36,394 nucleotides of DNA, taken from assembly GCA_009602725.1 (NCBI GenBank), contig WELB01000041.1, positions 115,090-151,483 on the forward strand, given 5' to 3'. The notes under the pieces were generated by a model. That model worked only from the letters and a program-made list of their open reading frames with translations. It searched no databases and was not told the DNA's origin. The DNA is from Spirogloea muscicola (taxonomy: Eukaryota > Streptophyta > Zygnematophyceae > Spirogloeales > Spirogloeaceae). Position numbers and translations under genes: made by a program. Below, piece by piece: positions 1 through 11,082 of the stretch; position 1 is the stretch's first letter, and the number at the start of each line of letters is the position of its first letter.

Positions 1-56
1 GGCGGCGGCGGCGGCGTCGGCGGCTGCGACGGCGGCGGCGGTGGCGGCGAGGCGCG
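1..56. repeat. GGC-rich trinucleotide tract
   Basis: Imperfect GGC/GCG triplets fill the first ~50 bases, immediately upstream of the V-ATPase E start codon. This is probably GC-rich 5' UTR or promoter DNA. No TATA box is visible in the little upstream sequence available. Confidence 0.6.
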
Positions 57-110
57 CGAGACGGGGAGGAGGGTCCAGGCTTGTTGCGGGCTGGGCGGGG
101 CCGGGGCGCG

Positions 111-1529
111 ATGAACGACTCAGAGGTGTCCAAGCAGGTGGCGCAGATGGTGCAATTCATCCGCCAGGAGGCGGAGGAGAAGGCCAACGAGATCTCCGTC
201 GCCGCCGAGGAGGTGCGCACTCAGCGGCCTCCCTCTCTTCCCGCTGCCGTCGCCGCCACTGCTGCCGCCGCCGCTGCTGTGGCCGCCCACGTCAAGGAGC
301 CCCATGTTGCTCGCATGCCCCCGGCTCGCGTGCAGGAGTTCAACATTGAGAAGCTGCAGCTGGTGGAGGCGGAGAAGCGCAAGATCCGCGCCGAGTTCGA
401 GCGCAAGGAGAAGCAGGTCGACGTCCGCAAGAAGATGTGAGCCCTCGCCTGGGCTGACCCTCGATGCGCCGGCTGCCGCTCCGGTGGCCTGGCCCCGCCT
501 ATGAAGCGCCGCTTCCCTGGGCCCCAACAATTGGTCGTGTTGTCGTTCAGCTGCAATGCAAGACCGTCTTGCTGGCTGCTTCTTCTTCATCGCGGGCCAC
601 TTTGGGCTGAGCTGAGTCTTCCCTATCTACCCCCGTTCGCAGCGACTACTCCACGCAGCTCAATGCATCGCGACTCAAGGTCCTCCAGGCGCAGGACGAC
701 ATTGTGCGGCACATGAAGGAAGAGGCCGAGAAGAAGCTCCAGAGTGTCGCTGATGACTCTGAGGCCTATGGGCGCCTCCTCAAGGGGCTCATCCTCCAGG
801 TCGGACCCAGCATCAGCTTCTTCCTGTGCAGTTTGACTTGTCAAACCGAGTTCGCATTTGCTACTGTGGCTGACCTCCAGCAGAAATTGATGCTTGCTGG
901 CTGGCCTTCTTCTCCTGCGTCACAGGGCTTGGACCGCTTGAGCGAGTCCGCCGTCCAGCTGAGGTGCCGGGAGGATGACCTGAAGCTTGTCCAGGCGGCA
1001 GTCCAGGCAGCCAAGGCTGACTATGCCTCTGCCAAGATGACGGAACCGCCAAGTATTGCAGTCGACACCGCCAACTTCCTTGCCCTGTCCTCTATTGGTG
1101 GTGCAGCTGGCACGACCTGGTGAGTCTGTTTGGGATGTCATGGGTCTGAACCATGTGTTATAGGTCTTTCACTGAGTTTTGGCACCACCAAATTGCTGCT
1201 CTTTGCTCTGTGACGCTGTTGATGAACCCTCTATATTTGTGGCAGCTCGGGTGGCGTCGTCATGGCGTCCAAGGATGGCAAGATTGTCTGCATCAACACA
1301 CTCGACGCAAGACTGGACATTGTCTACAAGCAGAACCTTCCCGCGGTAAGGCCGGCACACAGTGGAGCCATTTGTTGGTAATCACTGTCTTGGTCTTCTG
1401 TACCAAATGAAATTCTTTCGCAGCTCTGGCCAGCTTCTCCTGTTACTTAGTTGGTGATGCTGAAAGAAGCTCATCGGAATGGCTGTGCAGATTCGGAAGC
1501 AGATGTTCAAGACTTCCATTGTCACCTAA
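111..1529 (+). CDS. VHA-E: V-type proton ATPase subunit E (six exons)
   Basis: Exons are 111-212, 336-436, 643-799, 926-1119, 1246-1345 and 1491-1529, joining in phase to a 230-residue protein; the family is usually about 226-230. Subunit E is a peripheral-stalk component of the V1 sector of the endomembrane proton pump and, with subunit G, holds the catalytic head. The N-terminal half is the expected charged helix: MNDSEVSKQVAQMVQFIRQE, then FNIEKLQLVEAEKRKIR and KEKQVDVRKK. The conserved core ASRLKVLQAQDD follows. The C-terminal half has RCREDDLKLVQ, AVDT and CSGGVVMASKDGKIVCINTL, and ends KTSIVT-stop. The ATG at 111 matches the family N-terminus. Donors are all GT (GTGCGC, GTGAGC, GTCGGA, GTGAGT, GTAAGG) and acceptors all AG. 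No defects are seen. The first two exons are much richer in GC than the later ones. Confidence 0.95.
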
Positions 1530-2724
1530 TATTAAGGACTCGAACCTCCGCTTACAATTAGGCTGGAGTTGTGAGGCCCGTCAGTGATAAGCTCTTGCCA
1601 CGAGACTGCTAGCCTTTGTCAGGGAGCTATCCATCTCAGACTTGACCAGCCACGGCGACAAGGAGTGAGCAGCATTGTTAGCAGCGCATCCAGGTCTTAC
1701 AAGGTCACGTCACACTCCACCTCATCCATCGCGACTGAAAGCTGCACAGACAGCTGCGGATGGTTGTGCGCTGCAATGCCACAGTTGCCATGACCCTACT
1801 ATTGCCACGACCACCTGTATTTAGCTGGGGTTACGCTGCTCACCAGTGCGGTGCCTAGGGCCGCCTAAGTAGTCTTAGACAGGAAGCTGCGTGCTGCTTC
1901 AGGTCCACATTTGGTGCCAATACGTGGCAATGAATACTTCTCAGTCACACCTCTCTTTATCTCGCACTCAGTCACAACAATCAAAGCGACTCTACACTCT
2001 CTAAAAGCCAGAAGTGCTGTTACTGCGGGGAAAGTTGGCAACTGATCTGTTTGTTGGCTGCTTTGCATCAATTCTGGGTACTTCAGCCTCTGAAACCCCT
2101 TCCACGAACATTGCTGATCAACAAGGATAAGGGCTAGCTTTGCTACAATGTCTGACCTGGATTGTAAAACCCACGAAGTTTACAGTATGGCTGCATGGAG
2201 ACTGGCAAACTTAAGGTTGATATAAGCTGGGGGAGTAGGACAAGCTCATGGGTTTGCTGCAATGTATTGCACTTGACTTCTGCAATAGCTTTTGCATGTT
2301 CACATCAGCCCAGTGCAACCACAAATGCGATGCTGATTGAGGATAGCCTTGTCATGATCGGGGGGTGGGCAAATATTGCAAGCTTGGCAAGTGGGTGCCA
2401 TCTCCTGAGTTCTTCAGGCGAGCCAGCAATATCGTGCTCGATGCTGCTCGCATGAAGAACTCAAGGTACAGGCGGAGATCTCGTGATCTGGGCATGCTAA
2501 CCTATGGTCAGCGAGGTCGTGACGACTCTCTGTGACCTTTATACCACTGCCAGCCTCGCTGCAGACTACACCAGCAAATACTGCAGGGGCTGGCAGCCAG
2601 GTGCAAATGCATATGCTGCGGCACCTGAGCCGCAACATGGCATTCAGAAACTGAGTGGGTAAGTAGAACCCATTACGCTCTAAGCTGCCACCACGTTGAG
2701 ATGCTGCCCGTTATTGGCAGCATG
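1530..2724. other. Convergent intergenic region
   Basis: About 1.2 kb lies between the stop of V-ATPase E (+) and the stop of the U-box gene (-). It must hold both 3' UTRs. The short open frames here show no family similarity, splice structure or start context that I can defend, and none of the hairpin or LINE-tail motifs found elsewhere in the window occurs here. Confidence 0.6.
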
Positions 2725-5700
2725 TCATACTGTGTCAGGGGTCCTCATGTGCCGCGCTAAATAACTGCGGGAGCAGGTCTGGCCGAGGGCAAGGTCCAGG
2801 GATGGCCGGGGGATGTCAGTGCAGAGCTTGAGGAGCAACAATACCCTCTCCCTCCCACGAGGGCTGCCTTCAGAAGTCATCTTCAGCAATAGCTGCACGG
2901 CCCCTGACTCCTGCATATGCGCCTTAAAGCGTACATTGCCCTTTCCCAGCTGCAAGTTGCCAGCATATAGCAAGTCAAGACATCATACACTGTCAAAGCA
3001 GCCTTGCAAAGTACCCCCAGAGGCTGAAATGAAAGAGAACATTGTGGATTGATTCTATCTGAAATGTGAGAAGGCAAGCGTGAAAGGTTGGACTGACGCA
3101 TGCACAATGCGATCAAGATATGACAATTGACTGTCCAGCTGCACACAATAACACCCACTCACCTGCAAGAGAATCGCCACAGCTGCTTGACGAATATCAA
3201 CATTCTCAGACTTCAAAACTTTCATGATCACACCCATGCCTCCAGCATCCATGATCGCAGTCCGACCGTCAGTGCTGGCTGCTAGATTGGCTGCAAGGTA
3301 CCCAACCATGCTTATTAACATATGCTACAACCGTGTACAAGCTGATGCTCAGCTTTGATATGCATCTTCATGTACTCAGCACAGCAGTCTGCCAAGATGC
3401 CCAACTTTGTAACAGGCTGAAGAAGAAACAAAGAATCATTGGCAATCGTGGACCTGTAGGGAAAAGACTGATTTCCTACACACTCACCCAGGATGATCAT
3501 GGCGTGTGTCAAGAGCGAGTCCGGGGCTGCCCATCGATTGGTCAGCATACAAGGTCGATCAGTTGATTGCCTTGACAGATGGCATTGCATATGCAATGAG
3601 ATGTAAGGCAAAGTCCATCTACGATATGAGAGACTCCTAAAACAGGACCAAGGACATGCAAAGCGTGAAGGTGTAGAGGGAGGTTCCAAGGGACCCACCT
3701 AGAGATGGTCTTGTGGAAGTTGCCCTGCTAACAGTCGCCAACAACTGGGGCACAAGACCTGCTCTTACAAGCTTCCCTTTGTGGATCTGTGCAAAGGTAA
3801 TGACAAGGTAATTGATTGTGATCAATATGGTAGTCAAGGCCAGGCTGGTGTAAACAAACAAAGGGAACCGAAGAGTACATGACACATGCAACCATTGGGA
3901 AGTAGATAGCAGAACATAATCACATTCAGCAACCCTGATGCAGCCAATGAGGTTGGTCAGGTGAGATGCTGCCTCAGGCTGACTGCAACAGTTCATGGAT
4001 GCCAAAGTCACCTGGTTATGGGAGAGCTTATGCAGGGCCCTGATGCAGTCTTTGTGAGCCCTGGGACCACCGGTGATGAGAACTTGCACCAAGGGAGGAA
4101 TGGCCCCCGCAGATCCAATCATCAGTCGATTATCCTCTGACTGCAACGAGCAGAAGAGCAAGTAATATTGGTGAGCCAGTACAGAGACAGAGGAGCGATA
4201 CTTCTTTTGTATCTCAATCAATACCCTGATACCTTGCTGACCACTCTTTGCAAGTAAGCTTGCATGCTGTGTCCCCAAGGTATGCTGGCAGTAGGTATGC
4301 AGCAATGCAGGAGGGGTGGTGTACGGTCTGCTGACCTGGCAGAGGCTGAAAATTGCTCCAGCAGCATGTTCTTGCACCTCAGTGTCAGAGCACTTCAGAG
4401 CTTGCACAAGAATTGGGACGGCACCAGCTTCCGGTAGCAAGCGTTTATTCTGGTCATCAATCGATATATTGACGATGGCCGCAGCTGCATTTACCATGAC
4501 TTCACGGTGCGGAACATTCAGCAGTTGCACCAGGATGCCTAGAATGACTGAAGCACCAAGGACAGCACGATTCTTGGCACTGTGTTTGACAAGGCGCCGG
4601 ACTTCTCCTGCAGCCCAGGCCTGTCATGCGTGGAAACACACAGCAACAATGAGAACAACTGAGGTTGCCTTTAGTACAAGCCACAACTACAATCTGCACA
4701 TAAGCTGGCAAGATGGCAATGACCAGAATCTAGACATGATTGTATGTCAGTATAGATGCCAAAATGAGGAGACAAATAGGTGATGAAATGCAAGTACCTG
4801 ATTGTCAGGGTCCTCATAGTCACTGAGGCACACAAATAAGTCCTCAATGTCGTTGTCAGTCACGTCCTTCACCTGCTGGTCTTCTAGTCCACCCATCGAG
4901 ACAGTCCTGGGTAAAGGACTCCTTGAGGATGAGGCAGGTGAAGCTATGGAGCTCTCCGAGCATCGGCTGGTGTCGCTAGAGAGACCAATGTCTGAATACG
5001 ATCGGCGTGAGTGGCCTCGCTGGTGAGCGGGCTGCAGGCAATGTGATGAACAATGTGTCAGAGCGTTGAATGAGACTACGTCGTGCAGTGTGCCTTGACA
5101 TGAAAACCACAGCTGCGCAGACATTGTTTGGGCATCAGCAGACTGAGGATTCGGTCAGGCTTGGCTGGGCTCTGACCTGCCCTGCATGTCGCACCATGAC
5201 GTGGCCAGCGTGATCAGGAGGGTGGACGCTGACGGTGAAACTTGCTGGTGATGAGAGAGGGGAGTCTTCTGGGATGGAGGGCGAGGTTGGGTATGAGGAC
5301 GAGTCCGGAGAGCTCCCACCGCTGTCGACTTCCGCACACCGGACAAAGTGCGGGAACCTGTCCCTACGAACATTCTCCACCCTGCCTGCATCTCTTGTCC
5401 CGGAGCCATCGTCGCACGTGACAGTGCCCTGCAAGGTCAACTCGTCCAGCCTCTGCACATGGATGGCTGGATCTGACCTTCCTGTTCCACACTTCCTGTC
5501 GTCCAGACCATATTCGGAGGGTGGGTGCGGAAGAGGGACGCCATGCTCCTCGCACCAGCCAGCAATCATAGCTTTCACTGTGTAGTTTGGCACAACGCTC
5601 ATGCTTGTGAGCGGTTGCCTCGTCTTTGGACACGTAGTGTTGCCTTGAGCAAGCCATGCCTCGATGCATCTGCAAGAGCGCGAGGCAAAAACCATCAATG

Positions 5701-6285
5701 ACGAGCTTCGAACTTCAACATCTGCTTATACACAACCCCCACCTGTACTTCCTCTACATGTGAATATGACTACACAGTTTTCGTCACTTTGGACGAGCAT
5801 GTCAACCAGGAGTACTGCGCCCTTGAGCACTCTATCTCATGAGGTTGCTCAATTACGTCATCAACAATGGCGGAAAGAAGTGCATGCCTGCGCTCATAAG
5901 TTTGTCCAGAAGAGACAATCACAGGATCAGCCATCAGCTCCAGCCAGATGGGACATCGCATCTCCATCGGAGGTACTGCCCCGTCGGATGTCCTTGGGCT
6001 GGCATATCTAGCGAGTTCGCGAAGCTGCTCTGCCGGCCTTGGTGCAGCAGATACCCTGTCTTGCATTCCACAGCTGCAACTGAAAGCAGGACAGCTGCAT
6101 GGCAGCAGCTGCTTCTGCTTCGAGGTGAGCTCTGGGCCTTCGGCGGCCGCACCTGTGGTGCAATCGCTCAGTATGACGGTTGTGTCGAGCGAGCCTTTCT
6201 CCTTGCTGACACTGAGCAGGTGCGCATCGGCCGACGTCAAGCCTCCGAGCTGGCGAGCCCGCTCGCCGGACTGAAGCAAGGCCAT
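2725..6285 (-). CDS. U-box / armadillo-repeat E3 ubiquitin ligase (nine exons)
   Basis: Exons on the minus strand: 6285-5888, 5669-5177, 5031-4798, 4620-4336, 4140-4012, 3786-3699, 3526-3488, 3290-3163, 2910-2725. They total 1980 bases, or 659 residues. The U-box spans about residues 107-180: MEMRCPIWLELMADPVIVSS, GQTYER, then CIEAWLAQGNTTCPKTRQPL. U-boxes bind E2 enzymes. A Ser/Pro-rich linker follows (about 200-350). ARM repeats run from about 376 to the end: AWAAGEVRRLVKHSAKNRAV, NAAAAIVNISIDDQNKRLL, EAGAVPILVQALKCSDTEV, GSAGAIPPLVQVL, AGLVPQLL, NLAASTDGRTAIMDAGGMGV and SGAVQLLLKMTSEGSPRGRE. This is the layout of the plant PUB13/PUB14/SPL11 group, without an obvious long N-terminal UND domain. 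Intron 1 cuts the U-box and uses a GC donor (AG|GCATGC) instead of GT; only this join gives YERRCIEAW in phase. Canonical CPIS is CPIW here. ATG at 6285 is the first in frame. Role: probably substrate ubiquitination in signalling. Confidence 0.88.
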
Positions 6286-7489
6286 GGCGCAGGCCCTACT
6301 CAGCTGCCAGGACGCCCTCCCGTCGCCGTGGCCCTGCCCGGGCCGGGCCCAGAGGGGGCTGCCATGGTCGGCAGCGGCAACTCCGCTAGTGCCGCCACAC
6401 GCCTCGCTCCTGACAAGGGACGCCGCACCGTGGAGGGCTCGAGCGGAGGCTCGTCACCGAGGAGCCGGCAGCGCGACGCGTCGCGACAGGCGCTTCCGGA
6501 CCTCGCCCGGGTGCAGCGGCCAGCGCGAGGTCGGGGGTTTGCCGGCGGGGGGAAGTGCCAAAGGCGGAGGGGGCGAAGGGGCGGCGAAGCAATGTGTCAC
6601 GTAGCGGCTGATGATGGGGGAGAAGCGGAACGAGCTCGTCCGGAAGAAGCCCGGGCGCCGGCGGTAGTGGTTAGCGACGGGCACACGAGGGCGGGAGGGG
6701 GAGGTATAATGCCCTTTCGGGCCGATGATCCTCATCGGAAGGGCGTGGGGGGGCCGATGAGGCTCATCTAAGGGGGGGCGGGCTTCCCATCCCGCCTCGG
6801 CATTCCCCATCCGGCGGCGAGCCGCGGCCAGCGGGCGCCGGCGCGCTGGCCGCCTCCATAGCCGCGCGGGCGTCAGCTATGGCGCCGCGCGGGCCCCCCT
6901 GATGATCCGCGGCGGGACGGGCGGCGGGGCCCGGGGCGCGGCGCGGCGCGGGATCTGGGGCCCTGGCAGAAGCAGCCGCGCAGGGCGCCGGCACAGTGGA
7001 CGAAACAGCTCCATTGATGGAAGGCAAGCTGGGCTCCCACGGCCATTTCCAAACGAGCAGCGATGGGATGGGGATGACGCTCGAGACGGCGGCGGTACCC
7101 CGCAGCGGGGCGGAGCCGAGGGCGCCAGCCTGGGGCGCCGTCCGCGTGGGGCGGGCGGCCCACCGACGTGTCGGGCTCGGCGTGCCAACAGCACGGCGGG
7201 CCCCGCCGGCGCGCCGGCCCCCGCGCGCCCGGGGGCCCCTTTCGCTCCCCCAATCGTACAACCGCTGGGGGCCCCGCCCCCCCCCCGTGGCGCTCCGCCG
7301 TCTCGCAACCTCCGGGCCACGTCCACCTCCCCAATCATTGCTGACGCTGCGCCCGCTCCGGACGGCCCGCGGACCCCCCCACCCGCCGCCCCGGCTCGGT
7401 TTACGGGGCCGCCCGGCGCCGCTGCCTATGCCCGGGGCATTCAGCTGTGCGGCGGCCATATTGAAAGGGAGGCCCCACCAAGTGGGCTT
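6286..7489. other. GC-rich region upstream of the U-box gene
   Basis: The DNA is very GC-rich, so nearly all six frames stay open by composition. No protein family is recognisable in any frame. It probably contains the 5' UTR and promoter of the minus-strand U-box gene and, towards 7.5 kb, the unclear 5' edge of the retrotransposon remnant. A TATA-like string (GGTATAATGCCC, about 6703-6714) is present but its role is unknown. Confidence 0.45.
6722..6768. repeat. Pair of short related palindromes
   Basis: CCGATGA-TCC-TCATCGG (6722-6738) is a perfect 7-bp inverted repeat. A second, slightly decayed version, CCGATGA-GGC-TCATC, follows at 6754-6768. They lie about 440 bases upstream of the U-box start codon. 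They could be protein-binding sites or a small duplicated hairpin; there is no further evidence. Confidence 0.5.
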
Positions 7490-7506
7490 CGCTCTACCGT
7501 CCCAAC

Positions 7507-9511
7507 ATGGATGGCCTCACGGTGCCGATCCTCCGCACGCGTTGGCCAGACCACTGTGTCCCGTGCCGTGGCGGGCCCATCACGCGCCGCGCTGTCATTT
7601 CACCAGCCCCATGCCGGCTTCTCGCGCCGGCAGCGGCTGCCGCGCCCCCGGTGGCGCGCGACCTCCTCTGGTGGACAGGGGGTGATCAGGTGGAGGTCCT
7701 GCAGTCCCGCTCGGGCACGCGGCAAGGGGACCCCCTCGCCGGCTTCTTCTTTGCGCTCGCGCACAACCGGGCTCTGCAGGCTACCGCTGCGGCCCACCCA
7801 GGAGTCCTTCTTCCCACCTACGCGGACGACACCACCATCGTCGGCCCCTCCGGAAGACGTGGCGGCGGCCTTCGTTACTTTCACGCAGCAGCTGGCCACC
7901 CTCGGCCTGACCATCCGGCCGGCGAAGTGCGCGGCTTGGTCCCCTGGCGTGATCCTACCCACCCTGGCGCTGCCCCCGGGCTGCCGGACTCCGGCAGACG
8001 GCTTCACCCTCCTGGGAGTCCCCATCGGCACGCCAGCCTTCGTGGAGGGGCAGCTGCGAGCCCGCCTCGCGGAGCACCTTCAGCCCGCGGCCCGGCTCCC
8101 CGAGCTGGAGGATATGCAGCTGTCCTTGGCCATGCTGACCAAGGCCATCGGGCAGCGGCCCCAGTACTTGACGCGGGCCACCCCGCCGTCCCCAGAGGCA
8201 TTGGCGGCGTACGCGACTTTCGACGCGGGCATGGTGGCGAGCTTGGCGGCCCTGGTCCGCCACCAGGGCTTCCCCCAGTCGCCAGCCGCTATCCACCAGG
8301 CGGCGCTACCCATCAGCCACGGGGGTCTCGGCCTGCGCCCGCTCGTCCGCTCATGCCGGGCTGCATACCTCGGCAGCTGGGCGCAGACTGCCGCCTCCGT
8401 GGCTCAGCGCTTCATGGTCCATGGCCGGCGTGCACTGGAGCAGGCGGTGGTGGAGGTGGACAAAGGCGCGCTGCCGTTCCAGGTGGCGCTTCGCACCGCC
8501 CACCAGGAGCTGCTCGCGGCGCACCCCGACATGGCCGGCCAGGCGGTCTCCTTTGCGCACCTCGCGCACACCGCTGACCTGCGCGTCCAAGCGCGCTTCG
8601 CGGCCGTCGTCGACAAGGCCGCCTACACCACCGCCGTGCTGCAGCTTCCTGAGGCTGACCTGCGCGGGCGCGCGAGACTACATTCGGCCTCCTCCCCGGG
8701 GGCAGCGGCGTGGCTCCAGGCACTCCCCATCACTGACGCCCTGACCCTCCCAGATGAGGTGTTTCGCACTGCCGTCCACCGGCTCCTGGGGCTGCCGCCT
8801 CCATGCCTCCAGGGCGTGCGTCAATGCCAGTGTGGCGAGCGAGGGGCCAAGCCTGGCGAGCTGGCTGCTCAAGTCCTGCGCTGTTCCCATGGCGGCGAGA
8901 GGACGGCGGCCCACGACCGCCTCCGGGACGCGATGCACAGCATCCTGGTGGAGGCTGGCTTCGCGGTGGCAGCGGAGCACTCCGGCGTCATGCCGCTCCA
9001 GGCCAGGGCCGACGGTCTCCACGCTCGTCGCGTCGACCTGGTGGCCACCCCACAGGCCGGCGGGCCACGTCTGCTTCTGGATGTGGTGACTACCGACGCA
9101 TTTGACCGCTCCCACTCAGCCCAGTCTGCCACCAAGGCTGGGTATGCGGTCGCCTGCGCCGCTCGGGCAAAAGAGATCAAGTACGCCGACCATCCACCGG
9201 AAGACGAGTTCTTCCCGTTGGCAATTGACATCCATGGGGCACTGGGCGCTCGGTGGCTTGAGCTACTTAACCAGCTCGCCCGCCACGCAATCGCCCGTCG
9301 CTTCCATGGTAAACCGGTAGACTTTCCTGCAGCCGGGTCGCTGGCGCAAGTGTATCGCATGCGCTTGGCCGTCTCGCTGCAGACGTCCATGGCCCGTGCG
9401 CTGCACCTTCGTGCCGGGAGAGCCCTCGCTGCTGCCTCTGGCTCTGTCCAGGGGACCCACTTCCAGGACCCTAGCCTCTCTGATTTGCGGCTGCTTAGCA
9501 GGGGTTACTGA
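7507..9511 (+). pseudogene. Broken reverse transcriptase with restriction-like endonuclease-like C-terminus
   Basis: One frame (codons at 7507+3n) carries the RT motif SGTRQGDPLAGFFFAL and the catalytic box YADD at 7819-7830. After about 7835 the homology continues in the next frame (AAAFVTFTQQLATLGLTIRP), so there is a frameshift (net +1 or -2) just after the active site. The second frame stays open to 9511. It holds a Cys/His cluster (RQCQCG at about 8819-8836, then RCSHGG, then HDRL), RVDL (about 9029-9040), LLLDVVTT (Asp at 9080) and AKEIKY. That order resembles the Cys-His finger plus PD-(D/E)xK endonuclease of R2-like LINEs; this assignment is inference. The protein ends SDLRLLSRGY-stop. 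An apparently open frame from 6902 is composition, not a real N-terminus. The element is probably inactive. Confidence 0.72.
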
Positions 9512-9526
9512 GTAATTTGTAGCTGC
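9487..9526 (+). other. Stem-loop around the LINE stop codon
   Basis: GCGGCTGC (9487-9494) can pair with GTAGCTGC (9519-9526): eight pairs, two of them G-U. The loop holds the last codons and TGA. The same arms occur in the copy at 23.4 kb. In the 14.9 kb copy, element-sense GGCTGC can pair with GTAGCC after a short length change in the loop. Confidence 0.5.
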
Positions 9527-9609
9527 TTTCTTTCTTTGTGTGCTTTGGTTTCTTAGCGCTTCCTCTGGCTTCCTCTGGCCCCCTTCTCGTTCTTTGTTCA
9601 TTCTTTTTT

Positions 9610-9628
9610 GGGCTGGCTTGTCCAGCCC
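9610..9628 (+). other. 3' UTR hairpin GGGCTGG...CCAGCCC
   Basis: Perfect 7-bp arms (9610-9616 and 9622-9628) enclose a 5-base loop. It is preceded by TTCATTCTTTTTT and followed by CAATGGGCGAGC. This is the reference copy for a module seen about 25 times in the window. Confidence 0.8.
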
Positions 9629-11082
9629 CTATCCTCAATGGGCGAGCCCTTTCTTCTGATCTCTTTCGAGTGCTTCTTGAATCCCCCCTGCCTTCTGCCA
9701 TCGACCAGCTTTACCTCACCGTCTGCGTACGCATCGTCCCCGTCGTCCGCATGGGTCTGGCAGCCCTGATTGGACTTCGACAAAATTAAAGGGCATCGCC
9801 ACTGTATGCTTGCTGCTTTAAATCATTTGCTGCATGCGACCCTCACAGGCTCTACCATCCAGCGCAAAAGTGATGTGGCCAACGTGAGTCTGTTGAGAAA
9901 CTGTTGCTCATCAAAAGGTCGGTGTGCGTTGTCTAAGCGTGCAGTCTCTTTTGTCAACGTCCATGAAGTGCCTCAAATTTGATTTGCAGGGGCACTCTTT
10001 CTATTCGCAATAATCAGAAGTATGTCTGTCCCTGGCAGTGCTTGTCTTGACTAAACAAAACAAGCTCCTCATTGCCATAGCTAAAGTTTGCCCATCCTTC
10101 ACTGATCCACTTACTCCTCTGGCTTTACTTGATGAATGCATTCATCACACGTCCAAAAAGAGCCACTGACCCGTCATCGAGAGGGACAAAAGTCTGCAGT
10201 ATGTTCTTGTGCTTATCCCTGAAGAGACAACTTCACTTTATTGAGCGTAGCGTGTACAAGTAACTCCTTTTAGGAACAAAATTATTTCTGTGGAGACAAC
10301 CGGTGGCACTTCTGTGATATTCCGCAATCAATCCTCTTGCATTCTGATTACATACGACCACTAAACAGTGTTTGTGGATGAATGCGAAGTGTTGGCCACT
10401 CAGGGCATCCATTACTTAAGACACTACCCTGGCATGGTGTCGATTATCCCTCCTTTTGGATCCACGTCTGTCTTATGATCGGCTTGACTTGTAAAGTGCA
10501 TTCGTGAGCAGTGTTTGTCTTACATGCCATACAGATCGTTATCAATTTTCTAATTCAAAAAATGATGCCTTCCAGCAGTAGCAGCAGAAAGATCTGTGCA
10601 AGTGACGAAGTTCGTCAAGCTTTTATAAATCCAGTCGCTATGGCTTTCAAGATCATGTTGGCATTCATCATACAGCTCATACCAGGCATGATCAGCAACA
10701 AGAAGATTACCAACTACAGCATATTGCATGCTATCCTCTTCATCCATGCTCGACACCCGTCAGGTATGAGTTGCTCTCCTAGAGCCAGACCGCTTGAAGT
10801 TGTAGCAGTATGCATCATGCATCCTCCCTCTACTTGAGAAGGTCGTCTCTTTTCTACTGTTAAGCAATTCAAATGACCAAAGACACTCTTCAAAGTACAA
10901 GTACTACTGTGAAGCGAAGCTTAGACCTTCTCTAATAGCAAGAACGCAAGTGACTGGCGCTGTGGTGTATTCTCGAGCTATATTGATGTGATGGATGCAC
11001 TGTCTTTATACAACAAGCTCAATGTCGGCCCACCTTCTTGGATGCAGTAGTATCTCCATGCCTTATGTCCACAATTGAGTAA

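Larger units (their letters stand above)
7490..9660 (+). mobile_element. Non-LTR (LINE-type) retrotransposon, 5'-truncated, with 3' UTR hairpin
   Basis: The block contains reverse-transcriptase remains, a long C-terminal domain, a stop at 9509-9511 and a 3' UTR with the window's recurrent hairpin at 9610-9628 followed by CAATGGGCGAGC. The upstream part of the RT palm is not found, so the copy is probably 5'-truncated; the left edge is estimated. Its GC content is far above that of the host exons and introns. The right end is unclear, as no poly(A) tail or target-site duplication was recognised. Confidence 0.75.

Noticed and set aside
3315-3487. An extra exon in the U-box gene (minus 3420-3320)
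   Set aside because: The open frame here looks coding, but joining 3488 directly to 3290 gives the expected ARM-repeat sequence THAMIILANLAASTDG in phase; adding the piece breaks it.
5839-6771. A 310-codon plus-strand ORF
   Set aside because: It is antisense to exon 1 of the U-box gene and then runs through GC-rich non-coding DNA. No domain, and composition explains it.
6902-9511. A single intact 869-codon protein
   Set aside because: The first ~200 codons lie in DNA where every frame is open through GC bias, and the RT active site YADD is in a different frame. Only the C-terminal two thirds is credible coding sequence.
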